From contig CAWCOH010000001.1 in assembly GCA_963797115.1 (NCBI GenBank), forward strand, positions 868,001 through 932,000: a stretch of DNA of 64,000 bases, written 5' to 3'. How positions within the stretch are numbered: position 1 is the stretch's first letter; each line of letters begins with the position of its first letter. Shown in pieces: positions 16,881-25,120 of this stretch. Made by a program: the position numbers and the translations under genes. The notes beneath the pieces were generated by a model that was not told where the DNA came from, searched no databases, and was given only the letters and a program-made list of their open reading frames with translations. Origin of the DNA: AP-15 sp963797115 (GTDB lineage: Bacteria > Pseudomonadota > Alphaproteobacteria > ATCC43930 > CGMCC-115725).

Positions 16881-17885
16881 TCAGCTGGCGGATATGGGCT
16901 GGGCGACGCGATGGGCGACGAACCGGTCGATCGCTTCGAGCCAGCGGTTGCGGATCGGGTCGCGTTCAAGGAAGGGTTCATGTTTCGAATCCGGGAACTC
17001 GACCAGGGTGCAGTCGGGCAGCAACTGGGCGGCACGGCGATGTGCCTCGGGAATCACGAAAGTCTCCAGTCCCGCGCTGGCGAGCAGAATCGGCGTGTCG
17101 ATCCCGCTAAGAAACTCCTTCCTGCCGATCCGCCCGGCAACGCGGAGCGCCGCGTGGAGCCAGCCCCAGGTCGGTTGGTCGGTGCGCAGCCCCGGACAGG
17201 CAGCAAACCAGGCGTATTGCAGCCGGCAACGTTCGGGATCACTCGAGACGCGGCTGAGCTCGGGCGACGGAACCCGGTCGGGCCGCCAAGCGCTTGCTCC
17301 CGGGAGGAAGCAGGTTCCAAGGCCGGCAATGCGCGCGAAGCCGGTGAGGCAGCGCACGAGGGCGGGCGGCATTCCGCCGGTGCGAATCGCGAGCATCGGC
17401 GCCGAGAGGATCGCCGCATCAAAGAGACCGGGGTAACGCCGCAGGCAGAGCAGCGCGATAGCACCGCCCATCGAATGGCCGATCAGCAGGCGTGGCCGGC
17501 CGCCCGCCGGCAATGCCCGGGCAAACAGCGCGAGTTCGCCTACGTCACGCTCGAAGCGTCGGGGGCGTGGCCGGCTCGGAAGACGTCTCGGGCGCGCCGA
17601 GCCGCCCTGCCCACGCCAGTCAAGACACCAAACCGAGAGGCCGCGAGCGGCTAGGTCGGCGATCGTCTCAAAGTATTTTTCGACAAATTCGGAAAAGCCG
17701 CCGACCATTACGCAGTCCGCGCGGGGCCGGTCGGCCGGCAAGTGACCCCAACGCAAACGCACCCCATCGGCCGCGGCAAAGCTGCCCCAGGCGAACCCTG
17801 GCGGCTCGAGGAAACGAGCCGGCAATGATGGGGGCTCGACGGCACCGGTATCAGCCGCCAAGGCCGGTTCAGAATAATGCAGCAA
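16881..17885 (-). CDS. alpha/beta hydrolase, lysophospholipase/monoacylglycerol lipase type
   Basis: 334 residues from a TTG start (17885), with internal starts possible. The fold marks are VWCLDWRGQGGS, the nucleophile elbow LIGHSMGGAIAL, the acid-bearing strand PILLASAGLETFV and the His loop FPDSKHEPFLERD. This order is that of PldB/monoacylglycerol lipase-like serine hydrolases, which cleave lysophospholipids or monoglycerides. There is no signal peptide, so the site of action is cytoplasmic or at the membrane. It is a single gene with its own likely promoter at about 18.2 kb. Confidence 0.8.
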   Translation of the reverse strand: MLHYSEPALAADTGAVEPPSLPARFLEPPGFAWGSFAAADGVRLRWGHLPADRPRADCVMVGGFSEFVEKYFETIADLAARGLSVWCLDWRGQGGSARPRRLPSRPRPRRFERDVGELALFARALPAGGRPRLLIGHSMGGAIALLCLRRYPGLFDAAILSAPMLAIRTGGMPPALVRCLTGFARIAGLGTCFLPGASAWRPDRVPSPELSRVSSDPERCRLQYAWFAACPGLRTDQPTWGWLHAALRVAGRIGRKEFLSGIDTPILLASAGLETFVIPEAHRRAAQLLPDCTLVEFPDSKHEPFLERDPIRNRWLEAIDRFVAHRVAQPISAS

Positions 17886-18173
17886 AACGCACTGTATCCT
17901 CTTCGGCCTGCTCGGCCGCCCGGCACCGTGACCAACGGCGCGCGTGTTTCTCGCATCACGCGAGAGCTGACCTCTCCTCTACCTGAAAATTCAGGCGGGA
18001 TTCAGGCCAGAGCCCAAGCTAGAGTTTTTTGTCGATTAACCACGTGGTCCAAACCCGGCGGCGCCAGCCACCGGCAAGCGGGTATGCGTCATATTGCGCC
18101 TACATTTGGTTAAACGCGTGCGCGTGCGGTGCCCGCGACCCCTTTCCTCGACATCGCGCGAAATTCGTATTAC

Positions 18174-18202
18174 AAACTAGAGCATACTTGCGATATTGTC
18201 AA
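18174..18202 (-). promoter_or_regulatory. candidate sigma-70 promoter for the alpha/beta hydrolase
   Basis: TTGACA (18197-18202) and TAGTTT (18174-18179) on the minus strand are spaced by 17 bases and lie in the 370-base gap between the MFS pseudogene and the hydrolase, about 290 bases before its start. I see nothing else in this gap. Confidence 0.4.
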
Positions 18203-18936
18203 CACCGTAAGCCGGGCCAACCCGCGACGATCCGGCATGACCTGGCCGGAACGCCTCAGGCCGGCGCCGGAGCACCCTCGGTGACGGTTTCAAGCTGGCC
18301 GACGGTCTCGCGGCCGAACAGCAACGGAATAAAGGCGCCTATCGTCACGGCCACCAATATCGTGCCGAAGAATATCGTCGCCGAGCCGGTGTGCGGTGCC
18401 ATCAGGAAGGGCGCCAGCACTCCAGAAAAGACCCGACCGGTCAACTCGCCAAAGGCGTGCCCGCGCCCGCGCAATGCCGTCGGGAACTGCTCGGCGAGGT
18501 AAATCCGGAAGGCGGTCGCGGCCGACAGCGTAGTAAAACCAGTCATCAGCGCGCCGGCGATCATCATCCCCGTCGCGTAGGGTCCTCCCCGGTGTGCCAT
18601 CATCATCAGGAAAAGGCCCGGCACCGAGCCGGCCAGCGCATAGAATATCATCCAGCGTCGCCCGATGATCTCCATCAGGAACCCGGTGAAGCCCTTTCCC
18701 GGTATGCTCGCGGTGAAGACGAGCGTACTCACGCCAAAGCTCAAGGCGACGGCAGCGCCCTGATCGACCAATGCCTTCGGCAGCAGGACCGAGATCAGAA
18801 AAAAAGCAGTGCCGCAGAAGACATAGCTAGAGATCCCGATCGCCGTCCAGCGCAGTTGGCCGCGACGGAACAACGCCCGATAAGGTGGCAACTCTTCGCG
18901 CACCATTTGCCCATTGTCGCCGAACGCGGCCGGCGC

Positions 18937-20096
18937 TAGTGCACTGAGTCAAACGGATGGTACAGGGCAGCGGTCGAGTTTGGCCAGAATGGCCTCGGCC
19001 GATTTGGTCCAGACGAAGGGTTTGGGGCTGGCGTTGTGCTGGGCGAGATAAGCTTTGATGGCGGCCTGCAGGTCGGCAATCGAGCGGAAAACGCCGCGGC
19101 GGATGCGCTGCCGGGTCATCTTGGAAAAGAAGTTCTCGACGGCGTTGAGCCAGGAGGCCGAGGTCGGGGTGAAGTGGAAGGTCCAACGCGGATGACGCGC
19201 CAGCCAGGCCAGCACCTTGGGATGCTTGTGGGTGGCATAGTTGTCGAGCACGGTGTGGATCACCTTGCCAGCCGGGACCTGGCGCTCGACGGCATTGAGG
19301 AAGCGGATGAATTCGAGGTGGCGATGGCGCTGCATGCAGCGGCCAATCACGGTGCCGTCGAGCACGCTGAGCGCGGCGAACAGGGTGGTGGTGCCGTGCC
19401 GCTTGTAATCGTGCGTCATGGTCTGGCAGCGGCCCGGCTTGATCGGCAGTCCGGGTTGGGTGCGGTCCAGGGCCTGGATCTGGCTCTTCTCATCAATCGA
19501 CAACACGACCGCATGGGCCGGCGGATCGACGTAGAGCCCGACGATGTCGGTGAGCTTGGTCGCAAAGCTGGGATCGCGCGAGCGCTTGAAGGTGCGCAGC
19601 CGGTGCGGCTGCAGTTTGTGTGCCCGCCAGATGCGCTGCACCGAACCCACCGAGATGCCGATCGCCTTGGCCATTGCCCGGCCGGTCCAGTGGGTCGCCT
19701 CGTGCGGTGGCTCAGTGCACGTCAGCGCCACCACCCGTGCCGTGGTTTCCGCCACGATCGGCGCCTTGCCGGGCTTGCGGGTCTTGTCGCGCAGCAAACC
19801 CTCGACCCCGCTCTCGGCAAAGCGTTGTTGCCACCGCCACACCGTCGGTCGGCTGACGCCGATACTGTGCGCCACCTGCTGCACCGAGTGCCGATCTGCC
19901 GAGGCGAGCACCATGTGCGCCCGCTCCACATGTTTGCGCGGCCGATTGCGGTCGGCCACGATCGCCGCCAGCTGCTCGCGCTCCGCAGTGCTCAAAACCA
20001 CACATACTTGCTGTGCCATGGTCCATCCCCAAAGCCATGGTCCAGTATCGCATATCCCAATGCGTTTGTGAATCCTCTGAATGAGTCTAAGCACTA
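18937..20096 (-). mobile_element. IS630-family insertion sequence with TA target duplication
   Basis: The element lies between two TA dinucleotides (18937-18938 and 20095-20096), the normal IS630 target duplication. Removing the element and one TA restores an open MFS frame exactly. The ends are imperfect inverted repeats: each begins AGTGC after the TA, with further partial matches inward. Its length is about 1.16 kb and it carries one transposase gene. Confidence 0.85.
18949..20019 (-). CDS. IS630-family transposase
   Basis: 356 residues from ATG 20019. The N-terminal half is helix-turn-helix (SVQQVAHSIGVSRPTVWRW, then a second HTH around residues 120-150). The catalytic domain shows VVLSIDEKSQIQALDRTQPG (first Asp), VIHTVLDNYATHKHPKV (second Asp) and PTSASWLNAVENFFSKMTR (Glu), the IS630/Tc1-type DDE signature. 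The gene is complete and the element looks recent. The frame also reads on upstream into MFS coding sequence, which is not part of the transposase. Confidence 0.95.
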   Translation of the reverse strand: MAQQVCVVLSTAEREQLAAIVADRNRPRKHVERAHMVLASADRHSVQQVAHSIGVSRPTVWRWQQRFAESGVEGLLRDKTRKPGKAPIVAETTARVVALTCTEPPHEATHWTGRAMAKAIGISVGSVQRIWRAHKLQPHRLRTFKRSRDPSFATKLTDIVGLYVDPPAHAVVLSIDEKSQIQALDRTQPGLPIKPGRCQTMTHDYKRHGTTTLFAALSVLDGTVIGRCMQRHRHLEFIRFLNAVERQVPAGKVIHTVLDNYATHKHPKVLAWLARHPRWTFHFTPTSASWLNAVENFFSKMTRQRIRRGVFRSIADLQAAIKAYLAQHNASPKPFVWTKSAEAILAKLDRCPVPSV

Positions 20097-20648
20097 GCGG
20101 CGGAACCCGATTGCCGGCCCGATGGATCATCCGGTTGACGGTGGCGACTGCCGCCGCAACGTGGCCTCTGCGCAAATGCCAGCGCGGGCTTTCCGGGATC
20201 AAGAAATAGATCAACGCCGGCACGACGAAGAAGGCAAGCCCACCGGGCAGCGCCATCAGCCGGAAGGCGTTCGGGTTGCCGGCGAGCAGAAAGCCGACGA
20301 ACGGGAGCAATGCGAACGAGCACGCCAGCGCCATCTCGTAGACGGCAGCAAAGGTGCGCCGATGCCGCGCCGGCATCAGCTCGGCGGCGATCGGAAAGGG
20401 TGCGAAGACCGCAAAGCCGCCCGCGAGGCCGGTCAAGAGACGCACGATGATCAGCTGCTCGCCGGTCTGCGCCAAGGCGAGCAGCAACGTGAAGAAGGTT
20501 ATCCCGGCCACCCCGATCAGCATGATGGTCTTGCGGCTGTAATGGTCGGAGATCGCCGAGGCGATGAAGCCGCCGACGACGATCATCATCGTCGACGCGA
20601 TCGCGAGAAAGCGAACCTGCTCGGGGGTCAGATGCAGCGGCTGCTTCG

Positions 20649-20702
20649 CCCAACCGTCAAAAGAGCGACAGCCGATGCCGCCGTTATCGAGATCGCACGC
20701 AT
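20649..20702 (-). pseudogene. orphaned signal peptide of the PRC-barrel gene at 28.2 kb
   Basis: On the minus strand an ATG at 20702 after GGTGAGGTCCTGAT opens MRAISITAASAVALLTVG, a perfect n- and h-region of a Sec signal peptide, and then runs into the middle of MFS transporter A. The PRC-barrel ORF at 28181 on the plus strand starts with AAHAQSQS, exactly the missing c-region and cleavage site. The two halves were separated by an inversion. Confidence 0.7.
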
Positions 20703-20737
20703 ATCAGGACCTCACCGATTAGTGAACCTGTCCTTAC

Positions 20738-20763
20738 AACATCGCCCAACCCGGCGGGGTTCC
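20738..20763 (-). promoter_or_regulatory. candidate EcfG-type stress promoter of the split PRC-barrel gene
   Basis: On the minus strand GGAAC (20759-20763) and TGTT (20738-20741) are spaced by 17 bases, close to the GGAAC-N16/17-CGTT consensus of alphaproteobacterial EcfG sigma factors, about 36 bases before the orphaned signal peptide start. One consensus base is off. The rest of the gap up to gor (21091) shows nothing. Confidence 0.35.
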
Positions 20764-21090
20764 ATGTATCGGTGCGGGGAACAACCCAAATCCAACTTGA
20801 ATGACAGTCGCCGTAGGGCGGGTGGAGCACCGTGGCTGGGCAAGGATTGAAATTAAGGCTGCAGAACGGCTTGCGATCTTCGAGACGCGCTCTCCGGACG
20901 CTCCTCAGAACTTACCAGGAGAGGCGCAGGAGAGCCTCTTGCGTTATGCATGAAATGAACAGGGTAGTAAAATTATAGCACAATTCTGCGCTTGAGCGGG
21001 ATGGCGCTTGCGATCAGCGTCGGGTTGTGACAACCAGACATCGATCAATCCCACGATGGACCAATCCCACGATGACGGAGTCCTCTCGCG

Positions 21091-22473
21091 ATGCCGCGCT
21101 ATGATTTCGACATGTTCACCATTGGAGCCGGCTCGGGCGGCGTCGCCAGCTCGCGCCGCGCCGGCGCCTACGGCGCGCGCGTGGCGATCTGCGAGGAGCT
21201 GCGGATAGGCGGCACCTGCGTGCTGCGCGGCTGCGTGCCGAAGAAGCTCCTCGTCTACGGCGCGCAATTCGCCGACGCTTTTGCCGACGCAGAGGGGTTC
21301 GGCTGGACCGTGCCGCCTCCCGATTTCGACTGGCCCAAGCTGATTGCCGCCAAGGACAAGGAGATCGGGCGGCTGTCGCAGATCTACATCAACATGCTGA
21401 ACAACGCGCATGTCGAGATCATCGAGGCGCGCGGCGTAGTCGTCGACCCGCACACGGTCGAGGTCAACGGCCGGCATTACACCGCCGAGAACATCCTCGT
21501 CGCGGTCGGGGGCTGGCCTGAGACCCCGCAAATCCCCGGCATCGAGCACGTGATCTCGTCGAACGAGGCGCTCGACCTGCCCGCCCTACCGAAGCGGATC
21601 GTCATTGTCGGCGGCGGCTATATCGCGGTCGAGTTCGCCGGCATCTTCAACGGGCTCGGCAGCGAGGTCGTCGAGATCATCCGGCGCCAAGATGTATTGC
21701 GCGGGTTCGACCAGGACATCCGCATCTACCTCGGCGAGGAGATGCGCAGGCGCGGCATCGACATCCGCGGCGGCACCCAGGTCGCGCGCATCGACAAGAA
21801 CCCCGGCGGCTATACTGTGACGACGACGGCCGGCGACAGGATCGAGACCGATCTCGTCATGTATGCGACCGGCCGCGCGCCCAATACCCAGGGGCTCGGG
21901 CTCGCCGAAATCGGGGTCGAGCTCACTGAGAATGGTGCGGTCGTCGTCGATGAATGGCAGCGCTCGCCGAAGGTGCAGAGCATCTACGCGGTCGGCGACG
22001 TCACCGACCGGATCAACCTGACCCCGGTGGCGATCGCCGAGGGCCGCGCCATCGCCGAGACGCTCTATAACAACAATCCGATCAGGATGGACCACGCCGA
22101 CGTGCCGTCCGCCGTCTTCAGCAACCCGCCGATCGGCGTGGTCGGACTGACCGAGGACGACGCGAGGCGGCAATACGGCGAGGTCGATGTCTATCAATCG
22201 CGCTTCCGCCCGATGAAATACACCCTCTCGGGGCGCGAGGAGCGCACCTTCCTCAAGCTCGTGGTCGACGCCAAGAGCCAGCAGGTGGTCGGCTGCCATA
22301 TGCTCGGCCAGGACGCGCCCGAGATCATCCAGGGACTGGCGATCGCGGTCAAATGCGGTGCCACCAAGCAGCAATTCGACCAAACCGTCGGCATCCACCC
22401 GAGCGCCGCGGAGGAATTCGTCACCCTGCGCGACAAATACGTGCGCCCGCCGGAAAAGGCCGCGGCTGAGTAA
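21091..22473 (+). CDS. gor: glutathione-disulfide reductase
   Basis: 460 residues. FAD-binding GAGSGGVASSRRAG at the N-terminus, the redox-active disulfide in GGTCVLRGCVPKK, the NADPH-binding loop IVIVGGGYIAVEFAG, the second FAD motif YAVGDVTDR and the C-terminal interface HPSAAEE with the catalytic His. This is the full-length Gor pattern; it reduces glutathione disulfide with NADPH in the cytoplasm. It lies inside the segment inverted between 20.65 and 28.18 kb. The gene appears intact. Confidence 0.92.
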   Translation: MPRYDFDMFTIGAGSGGVASSRRAGAYGARVAICEELRIGGTCVLRGCVPKKLLVYGAQFADAFADAEGFGWTVPPPDFDWPKLIAAKDKEIGRLSQIYINMLNNAHVEIIEARGVVVDPHTVEVNGRHYTAENILVAVGGWPETPQIPGIEHVISSNEALDLPALPKRIVIVGGGYIAVEFAGIFNGLGSEVVEIIRRQDVLRGFDQDIRIYLGEEMRRRGIDIRGGTQVARIDKNPGGYTVTTTAGDRIETDLVMYATGRAPNTQGLGLAEIGVELTENGAVVVDEWQRSPKVQSIYAVGDVTDRINLTPVAIAEGRAIAETLYNNNPIRMDHADVPSAVFSNPPIGVVGLTEDDARRQYGEVDVYQSRFRPMKYTLSGREERTFLKLVVDAKSQQVVGCHMLGQDAPEIIQGLAIAVKCGATKQQFDQTVGIHPSAAEEFVTLRDKYVRPPEKAAAE

Positions 22474-22546
22474 GAACGCCGAACGATCTTGTGTTCCCTC
22501 AGACCGGGCTCATTTTCTAAGCATAGTATCAATAACGGTCCGAAAA

Positions 22547-23098
22547 ATGTCCGACATTTTGGATACATCGCGGTTTGCTTTGCCCTCGGGTGCATTGATC
22601 AATGCGTTCGAAGCTGATGGCGACGCTAAGTCACGATCCCAGTTATTGGAACGCGTGCGAAAATACGTAGAGAAAGGCCGAGCCACTCAGAAAGAATGGG
22701 CAAGCGCCTTTGACGGTCTTTATGAGGAAGCGTTGAGCACCGACGTTTCGGCGCCGTCCCTAATGTGTTGGTCCGCGGCTTTGTTGGAACGAGAACGAGC
22801 AGCTCTTGAGCGGCTCTATCCTTTCTTAGAGCACATTCAGCGTCAGCGAGTTGCATTGGGCGACGGAGCCGACCCGGAAGTCGTGGCGCTTTACCAAGAA
22901 ATATTGGACTTCATTTTTGGATGGGTCGCGCCTTACCAGAGGCTATCCAGTCAGTTGCTCGATCTAGCAGCCGCGCGCCGATCAGAGGCGGCGAAGGTCT
23001 TGCGCGCCAAACCGGTCCACGGGGAAGTCGACCACGAGGCGCTAAGTCGCGAGTTCATCGCACGGTTTCCAAAGCTGCGGGCGTCCCTTGCCAAATGA
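22547..23098 (+). CDS. helical protein of unknown family, partner of the Doc-like toxin
   Basis: 183 residues from ATG 22547; the open frame begins further upstream inside gor and that part is rejected. The protein is strongly helical and charged (RSQLLERVRKYVEKGRATQK, LLERERAALERLYPFLEH) with no recognisable DNA-binding motif. Its last 11 bases overlap the start of a Doc/Fic gene, so the two are translationally coupled. By position it would be the antitoxin, but it is twice the length of Phd-type antitoxins and shows no Phd signature. The function is inferred from context only. Confidence 0.65.
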   Translation: MSDILDTSRFALPSGALINAFEADGDAKSRSQLLERVRKYVEKGRATQKEWASAFDGLYEEALSTDVSAPSLMCWSAALLERERAALERLYPFLEHIQRQRVALGDGADPEVVALYQEILDFIFGWVAPYQRLSSQLLDLAAARRSEAAKVLRAKPVHGEVDHEALSREFIARFPKLRASLAK

Positions 23099-23480
23099 GC
23101 CGCGGTGGCTGCCGATAGAGGCAGTTATCGAACACAATCGGCTCGAAGTGGAGGAAACGGGGGAACGGCACTTCCTTCGCGACCGGGGATCGCTCGAGAG
23201 CGCGTTGGCCCGCCCACAGAACGCGTTCGCTTACGGTGAAGAGGACGTCGTTGTCCTTGCGGTCAGGCTGCTTGCCGGTGTTGCATTCGCCCATGCGTTC
23301 GAACAGGGGAACAAGCGCACCGCCTTCGAGGCAATGTGGCACTTTCTTCGTCTCAACGGGTACGATCTCGCAATCGAAGACTCTGCTTTGTGGGAAGTAC
23401 CTGTCATCGACCTGATCGAACGGCGGGCGACGGAAGAAGATTTCGCTCGCACTCTCCGCCCCGTTGTCGTCGAGCGATAA
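23088..23480 (+). CDS. Fic/Doc-family toxin
   Basis: 130 residues from a TTG that overlaps the upstream stop. Typical Doc layout: RDRGSLESALARPQNAFAYG, then the active loop HAFEQGNKRTAFEAMWHFL and RLNGYDL. Doc proteins phosphorylate EF-Tu and stop translation. The catalytic His, Phe, Gly-Asn-Lys-Arg are present; the metal-binding position before GNKR, usually Asp or Asn, is Gln here. It forms a pair with the 183-residue gene before it and is followed by a strong terminator. Confidence 0.8.
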   Translation: MPNEPRWLPIEAVIEHNRLEVEETGERHFLRDRGSLESALARPQNAFAYGEEDVVVLAVRLLAGVAFAHAFEQGNKRTAFEAMWHFLRLNGYDLAIEDSALWEVPVIDLIERRATEEDFARTLRPVVVER

Positions 23481-23626
23481 GGAAGCCCCTTGCGTTAAGT
23501 GCGGCCTGCGGCTAGCTTGCGAGCCATGGGACCAGCCCGAGCGATTTGCGGCGCGCCCCGTAGCGCGCGATTTTGGTACCGTCGGTACATGATGGCGGCC
23601 TAGGATTCGCGTTTGCGTATTTCTCG

Positions 23627-23650
23627 AAGCCGCCCGACCGAGGCGGCTTT
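23627..23650 (+). terminator. rho-independent terminator between doc and the DAHP synthase gene
   Basis: Perfect 8-bp stem AAGCCGCC / GGCGGCTT with a 7-base loop, followed by a T-rich stretch (TCGTATTTC). It would end transcription of the toxin pair; the stem is nearly symmetrical with A-residues before it, so it may work in both directions. Confidence 0.6.
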
Positions 23651-23718
23651 CGTATTTCAGGGTCCTCCCTATTCGAATGTCGCCGGCCGCGAGCGGCCTC
23701 CAGCCTGGAGGTGGTGTA

Positions 23719-25116
23719 GTGATTCACGAAACTTGGTCTCCCGATAGCTGGCGCGGCCTGCCGATTCGACAGGTTCCCGGTTACAGCAACGAAGCGGCGC
23801 TCGCCGGCGTCGAGGAGACGCTTCGGCGTTTTCCGCCGCTTGTCTTTGCCGGCGAGGCGCGTCGGCTGCAGGAGCGGCTCGCCGCAGTCGCCGCCGGCAA
23901 GGCGTTCCTGCTGCAGGGCGGTGATTGCGCCGAAAGCTTTGCCGAGTTCCACCCCAACAACATCCGTGACATGTTCAAGGTACTGCTGCAGATGGCGGTG
24001 GTACTGACCTTCGGCGGCGGGGTACCGGTGGTCAAGGTGGGCCGGTTAGCGGGACAGTTCGCCAAACCGCGCTCATCCGAGGTCGAAAAGCAGGGCGATG
24101 TGACGTTACCCTCGTACCGCGGTGACATCATTAACGGCCTCGATTTCGATGCCGCGGCCCGCGAGCCCGACCCGCAGCGCATGGTCCAGGCCTATAGTCA
24201 ATCCGCGGCCACCTTGAATCTTCTTCGCGCTTTCGCCCAGGGCGGCTATGCCGATCTGCACCGCGTGCACGCCTGGAATCAGGATTTTGTCGCCGACTCC
24301 CCGCAAGGCGAGCGCTATCAGGCGCTCGCCGACCGGCTAACCGAGACATTGGATTTCATGGCGGCTTGCGGCCTCAATTCCGAGACGACGCCGCAGATCC
24401 GCGAGACCGAGTTCTACACCTCGCATGAGGCGTTGTTTCTGTCCTATGAAGAGGCGTTGACCCGGATCAATTCGACAACCGGCGACTGGTACGACTGCTC
24501 GGCCCACCTCGTCTGGCTGGGTGACCGCACCCGCCAGGTCGATGGCGCCCATGCCGAGTTTCTGCGCGGCATCAACAACCCGATCGGCATGAAATGCGGA
24601 CCGACTCTCGAGCCCGACGATCTGTTGAGGCTGATCGACCGGCTCAATCCGCAAGACGAGCCTGGCCGGCTGACCTTGATCACCCGTATGGGCGCGGACA
24701 AGATCGAAGCTCGGTTGCCGTATCTGATCCGCGCGGTGCGGCGCGAGGGGCGCGAGGTGGTCTGGTGCATCGACCCGATGCACGGCAACACGATCACGTC
24801 CTCCAACGGATATAAGACGCGCCGGTTCGATCGGATCCTCGACGAGCTGCACAGCGCCTTTGCGGTTCACGCTGCCGAGGGGAGCTATGCCGGCGGCATA
24901 CACTTCGAGTTGACCGGGCAGAACGTCACCGAATGCATCGGCGGCGCCCAAGCGATCAGCGAGGCCTCGCTGGCCGATCGTTATTTGACGCATTGCGACC
25001 CTCGGCTCAATGCGAGCCAGGCACTCGAGCTTGCCTTCGAGATCGCCGAGGCGCTAAAGGGCCGCCGTCAGGGCAATGGCGGCAACGGCGTGACACCCCA
25101 CGCGGCAGTCTTGTGA
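23719..25116 (+). CDS. class II 3-deoxy-7-phosphoheptulonate (DAHP) synthase
   Basis: 465 residues from GTG 23719, preceded by GGAGGTGG. The frame extends 42 bases further upstream, but this start has the ribosome-binding site and gives the family length. Plant/actinobacterial type II DAHP synthase marks: WSPDSWRGLPIRQVPGY, LLQGGDCAESFAEF (substrate Cys), RLAGQFAKPRSS, SYRGDIINGL, GMKCGPTLEPDDLL, TLITRMGADKIEARLP, WCIDPMHGNT and GGIHFELTGQNVTEC. The enzyme condenses PEP and erythrose 4-phosphate, the first step of the shikimate pathway. The next gene begins 4 bases after its stop. Confidence 0.93.
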   Translation: MIHETWSPDSWRGLPIRQVPGYSNEAALAGVEETLRRFPPLVFAGEARRLQERLAAVAAGKAFLLQGGDCAESFAEFHPNNIRDMFKVLLQMAVVLTFGGGVPVVKVGRLAGQFAKPRSSEVEKQGDVTLPSYRGDIINGLDFDAAAREPDPQRMVQAYSQSAATLNLLRAFAQGGYADLHRVHAWNQDFVADSPQGERYQALADRLTETLDFMAACGLNSETTPQIRETEFYTSHEALFLSYEEALTRINSTTGDWYDCSAHLVWLGDRTRQVDGAHAEFLRGINNPIGMKCGPTLEPDDLLRLIDRLNPQDEPGRLTLITRMGADKIEARLPYLIRAVRREGREVVWCIDPMHGNTITSSNGYKTRRFDRILDELHSAFAVHAAEGSYAGGIHFELTGQNVTECIGGAQAISEASLADRYLTHCDPRLNASQALELAFEIAEALKGRRQGNGGNGVTPHAAVL

Positions 25117-25120
25117 GCCG

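Larger units (their letters stand above)
18256..20649 (-). pseudogene. MFS transporter A, C-terminal ~410 residues, interrupted by IS630
   Basis: Two pieces on the minus strand, 20649 to 20095 and 18938 to 18256, join in frame when the IS630 element and one TA copy are removed: ...GNRVPPL then APAAFGDNGQMVREELPPY. The product is colinear with the intact MFS gene at 26538 (ISDHYSRKTIMLIGV, AAELMPARHRRTF, LIPESPRWHLRRG, EIIGRR, FPTALRGRGHAFG), an AAHS/sugar-type 12-helix transporter. The N-terminal 58 codons are missing here; the frame begins abruptly at AKQPLHLTPEQ at an inversion breakpoint, and the missing codons lie at 28008-28181 on the opposite strand. The gene is doubly broken. Confidence 0.85.

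Noticed and set aside
22358..22546. 63-codon extension of the Doc partner gene inside gor
   Set aside because: It overlaps the end of gor and has shadow-like composition; ATG 22547 fits better.
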